Shown here piece by piece: positions 7,743 to 16,437 of a stretch of DNA of 64,000 nt; the stretch's first letter is position 1, and every line of letters begins with the position of its first letter. A program made the translations under genes and the position numbers. Under the pieces are notes generated by a model. It did not search any database, had not been told where the DNA came from, and saw only the letters and a program-made list of their open reading frames with translations. The stretch covers positions 62,337 through 126,336 of the forward strand of contig DKDI01000045.1 in assembly GCA_002449305.1 (NCBI GenBank), in the 5' to 3' direction. This DNA is from Treponema sp. UBA6852. Lineage in GTDB: Bacteria; Spirochaetota; Spirochaetia; Treponematales; Treponemataceae.

Positions 7743-8933
7743 TCAGCGCGGAATTTTTGCTTCAAGAAAGCTCAAAAGATTTTCCGCAAGATTTCCGTTC
7801 TTTAAAATTTCATTGGAAAACTTTTTAAATTCCAGTTTCAATTTTTCTGAATTTTTCAACAAAGAAAGAATTTCATTTTTCATTTCCAAATTTATTTCTT
7901 CAATTTCAGACGGAAGTTTTTTTTCTTCAAGAATTTCCAAAGCTTCCGGACAGCAACTGGCTTTAAAATTTCGATTGTACAAAAAAGAAAATTTTTCAAT
8001 CTGCGGAATTTTTATTCTTTTCAAAAACGCATTCAACTTTACAATGTGAAATTCATCTTCCTGCGGATAAATATTCCATACAAACGGATTTCCCAAAAGA
8101 CAGCAACGGCTAAACGAATCCTCTCCGCGCACAAAGGAAAAATCCATAAGCGACAAAAAAGCATCCCAAACTTCCTGTTGCATAAACGGAAGCAAAATAA
8201 AATCAACGCTAAATTTTTCAAAGGAATTTTTTGCCGAATCAGATCCAGCTCCAGGCGCAATAAAAACAAGAACTTTTTTTAAAAGAGAAAATTCTTTTAT
8301 CGCAGAAGCCAAAAAATCAAAATTCTTTGGATAGGAAAAAACAAAAATTTTAAATGAAGCAGAAAAATCTTCTGAAAGAATTTTTTTATCAAGATTTTGT
8401 TTTGCAAGATTCAAGGCATATTTTTTTTCAGAAAGACAGCACATAAAATTTTTATCCAGAATCAAGCCGCCAGTTTTTTTTGTAAAGCCAGGCATGAAAT
8501 TTATTTTTTTAATTTTTGCAGAACGCGTGCCGCTTTTTAATAGATGAAAATCATCAGCCCAAGATTCAGCTGTCAAATATTCAATGTTCACAATCTGAAC
8601 ATTCAAATTAAACTGCGGAAAAAATAAAATTTCTTCAAGCCATTCCGGGCGTCCGCACTGAAAACATTCCAAAATAAATTCCGGCGGATTTCTTGAAAAT
8701 TCTTTTTTGCAAAGTTCATTGTCGTTCCAGTCAAAAATTTTCCATCCGCAGAATTCCTGGAACGACTTTGCCGAATCTATGCCATTTGAAATTTTTGCAA
8801 AGGAATCAAGGTTACTTACAACAAGGCGAATTTCAAGATTTTTTTTCAACTCAGAAAGAGCGCGGCACAAACGAAAAACAACTCCGATGTCGCCAAAATT
8901 ATCAACGACTCTGCACAAAACTGTAATTTCCAT
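7743..8933 (-). CDS. earP: EF-P arginine rhamnosyltransferase EarP
   Basis: A GT-B glycosyltransferase that transfers L-rhamnose from dTDP-rhamnose to Arg32 of EF-P. The N-terminal signature CRVVDNFGDIGVVFRL contains the two Asp residues known to be essential. The C-terminal nucleotide-binding signature is also present (FVRGEDSFSRC, then NPFVWNIYPQEDEFH). The protein has 396 residues, normal for the family. Genes for dTDP-rhamnose synthesis are not in this window. ATG 8933 is preferred over the upstream codon at 8951 because a TGATAGAAT extended -10 ends eight bases before it, implying a two-base leader. The pairing with an Arg32-type EF-P makes the call secure. Confidence 0.93.
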   Translation of the reverse strand: MEITVLCRVVDNFGDIGVVFRLCRALSELKKNLEIRLVVSNLDSFAKISNGIDSAKSFQEFCGWKIFDWNDNELCKKEFSRNPPEFILECFQCGRPEWLEEILFFPQFNLNVQIVNIEYLTAESWADDFHLLKSGTRSAKIKKINFMPGFTKKTGGLILDKNFMCCLSEKKYALNLAKQNLDKKILSEDFSASFKIFVFSYPKNFDFLASAIKEFSLLKKVLVFIAPGAGSDSAKNSFEKFSVDFILLPFMQQEVWDAFLSLMDFSFVRGEDSFSRCCLLGNPFVWNIYPQEDEFHIVKLNAFLKRIKIPQIEKFSFLYNRNFKASCCPEALEILEEKKLPSEIEEINLEMKNEILSLLKNSEKLKLEFKKFSNEILKNGNLAENLLSFLEAKIPR

Positions 8934-9030
8934 AGAAAAATATTCTATCAAATTTTTTTACTTTGCGGCATTTTTTTTATTTTTTCCATAATAAAGTTTT
9001 TAATTCTTAAATTTTTTATTTGGAGTAAAT

Positions 9031-10596
9031 ATGAGAATTTTTTGTTTTTCACCTTTTGGATACGAAGGAAATCTTGTTACAGTTGAAGTTGATTTACGCC
9101 GCGGAATTCCTGCTGTTGATATAGTCGGACTTGCAGACAATGCAGTAAAAGAATCGCGGGAAAGAATGAAAAGTGCAATTATAAATTCCGGACTTTTATT
9201 TCCGCCTGAACGAGTTCTTATAAGCCTTTCTCCTGCTGACTTGAAAAAAGAGGGAGCCGGTTTTGACCTTGCAATTGCTCTTGCAGTTTTGTCAGCAAAA
9301 GAAGAATCTGAAAATGAAAACTCAGCATTTCAAACAGAACCAATTCTTGTGATTGGCGAACTTGAATTAAATGGAAACATACGGCCAGTGAAAGCAATCC
9401 ATGCGGCGGCGGCAACAGCTTATGCAAGCGGAATAAGATACTGCATTGTTCCTGCTGCAAATGCAGAAGAAGCAAAAGAAATCCGCACAATGAAAATTTT
9501 TGGCGCAGAAAATTTAACAGAAGCTTTTAACGCCTTAAAAAATCCTGAATCATTTTCTGATTACAAAAGTTCGCATATTGAAGAGAAAAATGGAAGCACA
9601 ATAAAAGACGCTGTTGAAATAAATGGAATTCTTTTTCCGCCAGAAGAATTTGAGTTTAAAGAAATTTGTGGACAACACGAACTTGTAAGAGGCTTGCAAA
9701 TTGCAGCGGCTGGAAAACACAATCTGCTTGCGTTCGGACCTCCGGGCTGTGGCAAAACACTTTCATTGCAAAGATTTCCTGCGCTAGTTCCGTTGCTTAC
9801 AAAAGAAGAAAGTCAAAGTGTAACTCGGATTTATTCGATTGCAGGAATTCTTCAAGCCGGAACAAGAATAATAAAAAAAGCTCCGTTCAGGCAACCTCAC
9901 CAGACATCTACAATAGAAGGAATGTGCGGAGGAGGAATTCATTGCAGCCCAGGCGAAATTTCACTTGCGCATAATGGAACTCTTTTTTTAGACGAAGCCG
10001 CGGAATTTAGAACATCAGTCCTTCAGATTTTAAGAGTCCCTCTTGAAACAGGAAGCATAACTTTAAGCAGAGCCGGACGCTCCACAATTTTCCCATCAAA
10101 TTTTCAACTTTTAATGTCAATGAATCCGTGCCCATGCGGAAATTACGGTTCAAAAGAAAAACTTTGCCTATGCTCTGCCAGATCAGTTGAGCAATACTGG
10201 AAAAAAATTTCAGCGCCGCTTTTAGACAGAATCGACTTAAGCATTCAAGTTGAAAAAGTTTCAATAGAAAGCTCAAATTCAGCACAAGGCATTTCAACAT
10301 CAGAACTACGCAAAGAAATCGCTTCTGCAATAAAAACTCAGCGCAAACGTGGAAAAAGAAATTCAAGGCTTTCTCCATCGGAAATAAAAGAGTTTTGCCA
10401 AATGGATTCAGATGCAAAAAAAATTTTAGATGAAGCAACTGAAGCTCATGAGTTTTCACCAAGATCTGTTTCGAGCTGCATAAAAATTGCAAGGACAATT
10501 TCAGATATGAAAGAAGAAAATATAATCGGGAAAAATTCAATGGAAGAAGCTGTAAAATTTAAAAAGCCAGCAGGTGCAATGAATCTTTTGACATAA
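9031..10596 (+). CDS. comM: ComM/YifB family Mg-chelatase-like AAA+ ATPase
   Basis: A 521-residue cytosolic AAA+ protein. Its family includes ComM, a hexameric helicase that promotes branch migration during natural transformation. The N-terminal about 170 residues form the Lon-S5-like ChlI domain (VDIVGLADNAVKESRERM). The AAA+ core has Walker A GPPGCGKT, Walker B GTLFLDEAAEF and a sensor region with a Cys-rich insert (NPCPCGNYG...CLCSA). The C-terminal Mg-chelatase domain ends the protein. TTGGAG precedes ATG 9031. Whether this organism is transformable cannot be judged here, and many non-competent bacteria carry the gene. Confidence 0.93.
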   Translation: MRIFCFSPFGYEGNLVTVEVDLRRGIPAVDIVGLADNAVKESRERMKSAIINSGLLFPPERVLISLSPADLKKEGAGFDLAIALAVLSAKEESENENSAFQTEPILVIGELELNGNIRPVKAIHAAAATAYASGIRYCIVPAANAEEAKEIRTMKIFGAENLTEAFNALKNPESFSDYKSSHIEEKNGSTIKDAVEINGILFPPEEFEFKEICGQHELVRGLQIAAAGKHNLLAFGPPGCGKTLSLQRFPALVPLLTKEESQSVTRIYSIAGILQAGTRIIKKAPFRQPHQTSTIEGMCGGGIHCSPGEISLAHNGTLFLDEAAEFRTSVLQILRVPLETGSITLSRAGRSTIFPSNFQLLMSMNPCPCGNYGSKEKLCLCSARSVEQYWKKISAPLLDRIDLSIQVEKVSIESSNSAQGISTSELRKEIASAIKTQRKRGKRNSRLSPSEIKEFCQMDSDAKKILDEATEAHEFSPRSVSSCIKIARTISDMKEENIIGKNSMEEAVKFKKPAGAMNLLT

Positions 10597-10622
10597 AAAA
10601 AAAGACCGAAAAGAATTCGGCC
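10595..10622 (-). terminator. Terminator of tRNA-Leu
   Basis: Arms CCGAA (10606-10610) and TTCGG (10616-10620) are followed on the minus strand by nine T. It lies directly behind the convergent comM stop codon. Confidence 0.6.
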
Positions 10623-10628
10623 TAAAAA

Positions 10629-10711
10629 TACCGGCTCAGAGACTTGAACTCTGACACGCTCGCGCGCAAAAGATTTTGAGTCTTTCGTGTCTACCATTCC
10701 ACCAAGCCGGC
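10629..10711 (-). tRNA. tRNA-Leu (anticodon CAA)
   Basis: A class II tRNA with a long variable arm. The acceptor stem GCCGGCT pairs with AGCCGGT (G1-U72 wobble as drawn). The D-loop contains GGAATGGTAGAC, the anticodon stem AAAGA/TCTTT encloses loop CTCAAAA, and the T-arm contains GTTCAAG. The anticodon CAA reads UUG. CCA is not encoded. It has its own terminator and no same-strand gene close upstream. Confidence 0.92.
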
Positions 10712-10834
10712 AAGTAATAGTTAATATATCAAAAAATAAAAATAAAATCAAGAGGAAGTTTTAAAACTAATCTAGGTTTTGCAACTCTCTCAGGCAGAAA
10801 AAAAATGGAGGTTTTATTTTTGGAATCATTCTTG

Positions 10835-10840
10835 TATAAT
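10835..10840 (+). promoter_or_regulatory. -10 element of recQ
   Basis: TATAAT preceded by TG, lying 75 bases upstream of the preferred recQ start and downstream of the first in-frame ATG (10805). This argues against the longer reading. No good -35 is seen. Confidence 0.45.
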
Positions 10841-10915
10841 CATTTGTATGAATCTATAAAAAACATTTCATTTCAATTCGCATTGCAAAACTCATTATTT
10901 TTTCAGGAACCATCT

Positions 10916-12478
10916 ATGAATTACACATTATTCGACAGAACACCAGAAGATATTTTAAAATCAGTTTTTGGCTATGAATCATTTAGACCGATGCAAAGAA
11001 AAATAATTCAAAATGTTTTGGACGGACGCGACACACTTGCAATCATGCCAACTGGAGGCGGAAAATCTTTATGCTATGAAATTCCAGCCCTAATTCTTCC
11101 AGGAATCACAGTCGTTGTTTCGCCATTAATTGCTTTAATGCAAGATCAAGTAGCGCAACTTGAATCCTATGGAATTTCTGCTGTCTGTTTAAATTCGTCT
11201 CTTGAAAGAAACTATTACCAAAAATGCTGCGAAAAAATTTTGTCAGGAAAAATCAAGCTTCTTTATGTTTCGCCGGAAGGATTGAATTCAGGCAGAATGA
11301 TAAGACTGCTTCAAGAATCAAAAAGTTCTGTTGACTGCATTGCAATTGACGAGGCTCACTGCATAAGCGAATGGGGACACGATTTCCGTCCGGACTACAT
11401 GGAAATAACTCATATAAGAAATCAGTTTCCAAAATCAGTTTTTCTTGCGCTCACAGCGACTGCAACAAAACAAGTTCAAGTTGACATTATAAAAAATCTT
11501 CGGATGGAAAATCCTGAAATATTTATGGCAAGTTTCAACAGACCAAATCTTTTTCTTCAAGTAATAAAAAAAGACAAGCCAATAGAACAAGTTTTAAATT
11601 TCATAGAAAATCATCCAAATCAAAGCGGAATAATTTATTGCTTTTCAAGAAAACAAGTTGATTTAGTTGCACAAGAATTGCATATAAATGGAATAAAAGC
11701 ATTGAGCTATCATGCAGGGCTTGACGATGCGCAAAGAGCAAAAAATCAGCAGGCTTTTATTTCAGACAAAGCCGACATTATGGTTGCCACGGTTGCTTTT
11801 GGAATGGGAATTAATAAACCTGACGTTCGTTTTGTAATTCACTTTGATATGCCAAAATCAGTAGAGCAATATTATCAGGAAATCGGACGGGCTGGACGAG
11901 ATGGATTAAAATCCGAAGCTTTGCTTTTATACAGCGCAGGAGATATTCACAAAATCAGATATTTTTTCAAGGATAACTTTGATTCTGCTAAATCAGAAAA
12001 TCTTTTGCAAGGAATGATAAACTACTGCGAAAATTCTGTTTGCAGACGGCAAGCTCTTTTATCTTACTTTGGGGAAAGCTATTCCGATTCAAGACAAGAC
12101 TGTGTTTCTTTAGAAAATTGCTGTGATATATGCGCATCAAAAAAAATAAATTATAATCGACCTCGTGCAATTCTACATAAAAAAATTCAAAGTTTTCCAA
12201 AGCCTTCAAAAAAACCTATGGGTGAACTTTTTGTTTCTGACACTTTAGAAAACAATGAAAAAATTTTACCAGAAAAACTTCGTGTGTGGAGAAAAAAGGC
12301 AGCGGAAGAATTAAATGTTCCGCCTTATGTTATTTTTGGAGATAAAACACTTTTTGACATTGCACAAAAGAAACCTTCAAATATAAAAGAACTTACAAAC
12401 TGCTACGGAATAGGAGAAATAAAAGCTGAAAAATTTGGATACTTCATCTTAAAAATAATAAAAGAAAATACTCAATAA
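10916..12478 (+). CDS. recQ: ATP-dependent DNA helicase RecQ
   Basis: A 3'-5' DNA helicase of recombination and replication repair, 520 residues from the preferred start. Helicase motifs are in order: FRPMQRKII (motif 0), PTGGGKSLCYEIPAL (Walker A), DEAHCISEWGHDFRPDY (DEAH plus the RecQ-specific aromatic loop), ALTATAT (motif III) and QEIGRAGRDG (motif VI). The RQC zinc site follows (CRR...ENCCDIC). A complete HRDC domain is seen at the C-terminus (LRVWRKKAAEELNVP), ending at a helix-hairpin-like segment. ATG 10916 is favoured because AGGA precedes it and because the first in-frame ATG (10805) lies upstream of the likely promoter. Confidence 0.95.
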   Translation: MNYTLFDRTPEDILKSVFGYESFRPMQRKIIQNVLDGRDTLAIMPTGGGKSLCYEIPALILPGITVVVSPLIALMQDQVAQLESYGISAVCLNSSLERNYYQKCCEKILSGKIKLLYVSPEGLNSGRMIRLLQESKSSVDCIAIDEAHCISEWGHDFRPDYMEITHIRNQFPKSVFLALTATATKQVQVDIIKNLRMENPEIFMASFNRPNLFLQVIKKDKPIEQVLNFIENHPNQSGIIYCFSRKQVDLVAQELHINGIKALSYHAGLDDAQRAKNQQAFISDKADIMVATVAFGMGINKPDVRFVIHFDMPKSVEQYYQEIGRAGRDGLKSEALLLYSAGDIHKIRYFFKDNFDSAKSENLLQGMINYCENSVCRRQALLSYFGESYSDSRQDCVSLENCCDICASKKINYNRPRAILHKKIQSFPKPSKKPMGELFVSDTLENNEKILPEKLRVWRKKAAEELNVPPYVIFGDKTLFDIAQKKPSNIKELTNCYGIGEIKAEKFGYFILKIIKENTQ

Positions 12479-12481
12479 TTT

Positions 12482-14170
12482 TTAAGATTGCTCTAAAATT
12501 CGTTTTGCTTTTTTTGCATTTGCATTTTTCTTTTTTGCGCCAAACTGATAGCCTTTAGGTTTTTCTTTTTCTTCTGGCAAAACTTCCTCTTCTGCGTCTT
12601 TTGCAATTTCTTCAACGGCGGCTTTTACACTTGAGTATCTTCCTTTTGCCCAAATATCAAGACCAGTGCCTTGAGTTGCAACATCATCGCTTGCAATATA
12701 TTCCGCGCAAATATCGGCGAATTCAGAACGATCATATTTTGCAAATTCTTTTCCCAATGCATAACGCAAATTTTTCTGAATATCGCTTTTCAGTGCTGAA
12801 CGGGCAAGCTCTATAACTTCTTTTGTTCCCGCATGATTATACTCCAGCAATGCCGCAGAAACTTTTGCTTTTGCAGCATCACCAATTTTCTTGTCTTTTA
12901 AAACACTTATTAAATAATCATTTCCCTCAGAAGTATTTAAATCTGCAATCACAGAATAGCACTTTTCCTTTACTTGCTTCTGCTCATCTTTATCTTTGCA
13001 TCTAAAAATCAAAAAAGGAACAGCATTGTTAATTCTATTTTTTCCGACTGCGGAAACTGCTTCGAGCCTAACTTTATACTGAGAATCACGCAACGCCTGC
13101 GTAATTAAATCTGAAGATTTTTTATCATTGAAATATGAAATTCCTTTTATAACATAAGTTCGAAGATTCGGGTCATTCGATTCAAATAGCTCCACAAGAA
13201 TATCTTCCGACTCAGGCTTTTCCATTGCGCCAATCGCTTCTGCAGCGTACATTCTAACAAAAGTATTTTCGTTTTCGTCTTTTGCAATTTCTGAAATTTT
13301 CTGCCAAGTTTCAACAGCCTTAATTCTTCCAAGAACACGCATCAGGGCTTGTCGCTGAGAAACATTCAAATCATCGCGGTCAAGATAATCAGCAAGAAAA
13401 AGCGCCTCTTCTCTTCCGCCAGTCTCACCTAACGCAGAAAGTGCTCCAGTAAAATACGCGTCCTCTTCTTTGTCAACCAAATCAACAAGGCCTGGATTGG
13501 CATCTTTTATATCAGCTTCAGAAATATATTTAAAGCATTTTTCAACAATTGAATTTTTTTCATCGTAAGGATCGTTTATGATTTCGACCGCATAAGAAGC
13601 AAGACATGGATCTTTTAACTTTGTGAAATACTCAAGAATTTTTTCTTTTACAGCAACGCTTTTTGTTTCTTGAAATAAATCATAAATTCCATCAACAAAA
13701 CGATTGTCTTGATTTTTTGTAAGTTCATCAATCAACTCTGTAATCTGACCTTCAAGTCCGTATTTTAAAATGTCATTGCAGTTTTTTTCATAATTTTTGG
13801 AACGGTCAATATAATTTTTTGAAGTGTCATGCTTTTTCGGGCGGGCATCTGCCGGGTGAATTTTTTCTCTTGTATATTTGAATTTTATACTTTCTGAAGG
13901 CTGACTCCCAGAAATTGCATCGTAATTTTCAGTTTCTCTCTCATCTGGAATTTTTGAAGCTGCATTTTCAGGCAGAGAAGCATCCGGAATTTCTGGAGCT
14001 GAATTTTGCAAAGTTTCTTCTGAAACAGTTTCATCTAGCGCAGAACTTTGAGTTTGAGAATTTTCAGATTCAGACAAAACATTTTCAATAACTTCTGGCG
14101 CAGAAGATTCTTGTGACCAAGCAAAAGCAAAAATCAATGAAACAGCAGCAATTAAAAATTTTCTCTTCAT
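12482..14170 (-). CDS. Exported HEAT-repeat protein, unknown function
   Basis: The protein has 562 residues. A signal peptide (MKRKFLIAAVSLIFAFAWS) is followed by a Ser/Glu-rich disordered stretch to about residue 110. A long array of HEAT-like helical repeats covers residues 120-520, recognisable by recurring patterns such as ALMRVLGRI and RMYAAEAIGAM about every 35-40 residues. The C-terminus is Lys/Ala-rich. Such solenoids usually bind proteins; the periplasm is the likely location. No catalytic motif is seen. GGAG before ATG 14170 sets the start. The gene converges with recQ with three bases between stop codons. Confidence 0.78.
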   Translation of the reverse strand: MKRKFLIAAVSLIFAFAWSQESSAPEVIENVLSESENSQTQSSALDETVSEETLQNSAPEIPDASLPENAASKIPDERETENYDAISGSQPSESIKFKYTREKIHPADARPKKHDTSKNYIDRSKNYEKNCNDILKYGLEGQITELIDELTKNQDNRFVDGIYDLFQETKSVAVKEKILEYFTKLKDPCLASYAVEIINDPYDEKNSIVEKCFKYISEADIKDANPGLVDLVDKEEDAYFTGALSALGETGGREEALFLADYLDRDDLNVSQRQALMRVLGRIKAVETWQKISEIAKDENENTFVRMYAAEAIGAMEKPESEDILVELFESNDPNLRTYVIKGISYFNDKKSSDLITQALRDSQYKVRLEAVSAVGKNRINNAVPFLIFRCKDKDEQKQVKEKCYSVIADLNTSEGNDYLISVLKDKKIGDAAKAKVSAALLEYNHAGTKEVIELARSALKSDIQKNLRYALGKEFAKYDRSEFADICAEYIASDDVATQGTGLDIWAKGRYSSVKAAVEEIAKDAEEEVLPEEKEKPKGYQFGAKKKNANAKKAKRILEQS

Positions 14171-14204
14171 TTTTTCTCCGGACAAGTCGTTTTAATTATC
14201 GGCA

Positions 14205-15341
14205 TCAAAGTTCATTTGAATGAAAATTATCCAAGAATTTTTTTTTGTATTCTTCAAATTTATCATTTTCTATTGCAGAGCGAATTTCTAAAATCATATT
14301 GTGCAAAAAATAAAGATTATGATAACTTGCCAACATAGAAGAAAGAATTTCCTGTTCGCGGAAAATATGCCGCAAATACGCACGCGAATAAGTTTTGCAT
14401 ACTTTGCAATTGCATTCAGAATCAAGCGCGGAAAAATCACGTTCAAATCTTTTTTGCTTAATTGAAAGCATTCCTTTGTGATGAAAATAAAGTCCATGCC
14501 GGGCAATTCGCGTAGGCTGAACACAGTCAAACATATCAATTCCATTTGAAACCGCATCAAGAATATATTCAGGAGTTCCAATTCCCATAACATACTTAGG
14601 CTTGCTTTTTGAAAGAAACTGAACTGTGTATTTTAATTTTTCAACAAAAACACCAGCAGGCTCTCCAACACTTAATCCGCCAATCGCAAGACCTGGAGTT
14701 CCAAGTGAATCCACAAATTCCGCACTTTCTTTTCTAAGGTCATCAAAAAAATTTCCCTGGACAATCGGAAATAAAATTCCTTTGTAGCCATTTTCAGAAT
14801 GAATTTTCCATTCTTTTATCGCACGCATAGCCCAATCAGAAGACAAGCGGAAGGCACGTTCAGCCTCGCGACGTTCAACACCATATCCAGAGCAAACATC
14901 AAGCTGCATTTGAATATCGCTGTTAAGCTTTACTTGGGTCTGAACAACATTTTCTGGAGTAAAAAAATGCTTGCTTCCATCAATTGTGCTTCTAAAGGCA
15001 ACTCCTTCATTTTCAATTTTCCTAAGATTTGAAAGAGACCACACTTGAAAGCCACCAGAATCTGTAAGAAAATTTCTGTTCCATTTTGTAAATCCGTGAA
15101 GTCCGCCGGCTTCAGAAACAATGTCAGCACCGGGACGAAGATAAAGATGATATGTGTTCGCAAGAATAATTTCAAAGCCGATTTCTTCTAAATCATCTTT
15201 GGTCAAAGCCTTTACAGTTCCCTTTGTTCCAACCGGCATAAAAACCGGAGTCTGAACATCTCCGTGCGCCAAGTGAACAACTCCAGTTCTAGCGCAAGAA
15301 TTTTTATCTTCATGGTGAATTTCAAAAAAATTTTTTATCAT
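14205..15341 (-). CDS. tgt: tRNA-guanine transglycosylase
   Basis: This enzyme exchanges guanine 34 of GUN-anticodon tRNAs for preQ1, the committed step of queuosine modification. The substrate-pocket motif DSGGFQVWS and the second catalytic region (FDCVQPTRIARHG, with the nucleophilic Asp) are present. The zinc site CNCKVC...YLRHIF has the expected Cys-x-Cys-x2-Cys and a following His. The 378-residue length is normal. ATG 15341 is preferred over 15356 because GAGG is placed before it. It begins a minus-strand run upstream of the YjgP/YjgQ pair in a gene order I remember from other treponemes. Confidence 0.95.
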   Translation of the reverse strand: MIKNFFEIHHEDKNSCARTGVVHLAHGDVQTPVFMPVGTKGTVKALTKDDLEEIGFEIILANTYHLYLRPGADIVSEAGGLHGFTKWNRNFLTDSGGFQVWSLSNLRKIENEGVAFRSTIDGSKHFFTPENVVQTQVKLNSDIQMQLDVCSGYGVERREAERAFRLSSDWAMRAIKEWKIHSENGYKGILFPIVQGNFFDDLRKESAEFVDSLGTPGLAIGGLSVGEPAGVFVEKLKYTVQFLSKSKPKYVMGIGTPEYILDAVSNGIDMFDCVQPTRIARHGLYFHHKGMLSIKQKRFERDFSALDSECNCKVCKTYSRAYLRHIFREQEILSSMLASYHNLYFLHNMILEIRSAIENDKFEEYKKKFLDNFHSNEL

Positions 15342-15366
15342 AATGTTTTGCCTCATTTTTCAATTT

Positions 15367-16437
15367 TTAAGTTTTAGCATATTTCAATAAAACACAGCTT
15401 ATAATTATAAAAAGCACAACTGGACTCCATGCTCCAAACAAAGGCGGAATAGCTTGAAACTTTGCCATAAGCATTGTAATCATCTGAAGAACATAAAACA
15501 GAACAACCGCCGTTATGCTCATTGCAAGGCTAACAAGCAAAACATTTTTACGAGTTTTTCCGCTAAGTCCAATCGCTAAAAAAACAACAATAAAAACAAC
15601 AAAAGGAAACGAATATTTTTTGTAATAAACAGATTTTTCCTCTGCACTCGGAAGTCCTGCTTTCTCAAGATGCTCTATGTATTCTCTTGCTTCTTTCGTG
15701 TTCACCTGCTCAACAGAAATTGTATTATTTCTAAAAGTTTCTGGCGGTTCCAAAAGACGTTCCTCTAATCTTTTTTCCAAATCGCAAGCTAAAAAATTTC
15801 CATCTTGAAATTTATATTCCACTGCATTTTCAAGTTTCCAAGAATTATTTTTCCAAAAAGCTTTTTGAGCATAGATAACTGCATCAGGCTTCTTGGTTTC
15901 AGTTCTAAACAAAATATAAAGTTTTGAAAGAGATTCCGCTTTATTATTGAAAAAATCCGCCTTGTAGATTATATCTCCGCCTTCCGCCATAATTACAATT
16001 TTGCTGTTGTTTAAAGATTTTTCCTTTGACAAAACCGATTCCTGCAGCTGCGTTTTTTTGAAAAATGTCGGAACAACAATATTATCCTCAAAAACAAAAA
16101 GCGCAAAACTCATTGCAACAGCAACAGCAAGCAATGGAAGTGAAAATTTAAAAAGTGAAATTCCAGATGCAAAAACCGCAAGCAATTCATTCCGAGCATA
16201 AAAATCACTAAGCATATAGGCGGTCGCAAAAAGCATTGCAATCGGAACAGCATACCAGACTGCTTTTGGAATATAATAAATAAGAATCAAAGCAACATCG
16301 TGCGTGGAAACATTTTTTGAAATATAATTCCACAGATTCATAAACAAATCTGTTAGGCAAAGAACAAGAACAAAAAACATAACTGCGCCAATAAAAACTG
16401 GAAAGAAACGTTTGAGCATGTAAAAAACAAGTTTCAT
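15367..16437 (-). CDS. YjgP/YjgQ (LptF/LptG-type) permease, second copy
   Basis: A 356-residue member of the LptF/LptG family with the family plan: two or three N-terminal membrane helices, a periplasmic beta-jellyroll (about residues 130-250), then three C-terminal helices. In Gram-negatives the pair extracts LPS from the inner membrane with LptB. Treponemes are not known to make classical LPS, so the cargo here may be another lipid or lipoprotein; that is inference. It overlaps the upstream paralogue by four bases (ATGA-type), consistent with a heterodimer made in equal amounts. Confidence 0.85.
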   Translation of the reverse strand: MKLVFYMLKRFFPVFIGAVMFFVLVLCLTDLFMNLWNYISKNVSTHDVALILIYYIPKAVWYAVPIAMLFATAYMLSDFYARNELLAVFASGISLFKFSLPLLAVAVAMSFALFVFEDNIVVPTFFKKTQLQESVLSKEKSLNNSKIVIMAEGGDIIYKADFFNNKAESLSKLYILFRTETKKPDAVIYAQKAFWKNNSWKLENAVEYKFQDGNFLACDLEKRLEERLLEPPETFRNNTISVEQVNTKEAREYIEHLEKAGLPSAEEKSVYYKKYSFPFVVFIVVFLAIGLSGKTRKNVLLVSLAMSITAVVLFYVLQMITMLMAKFQAIPPLFGAWSPVVLFIIISCVLLKYAKT

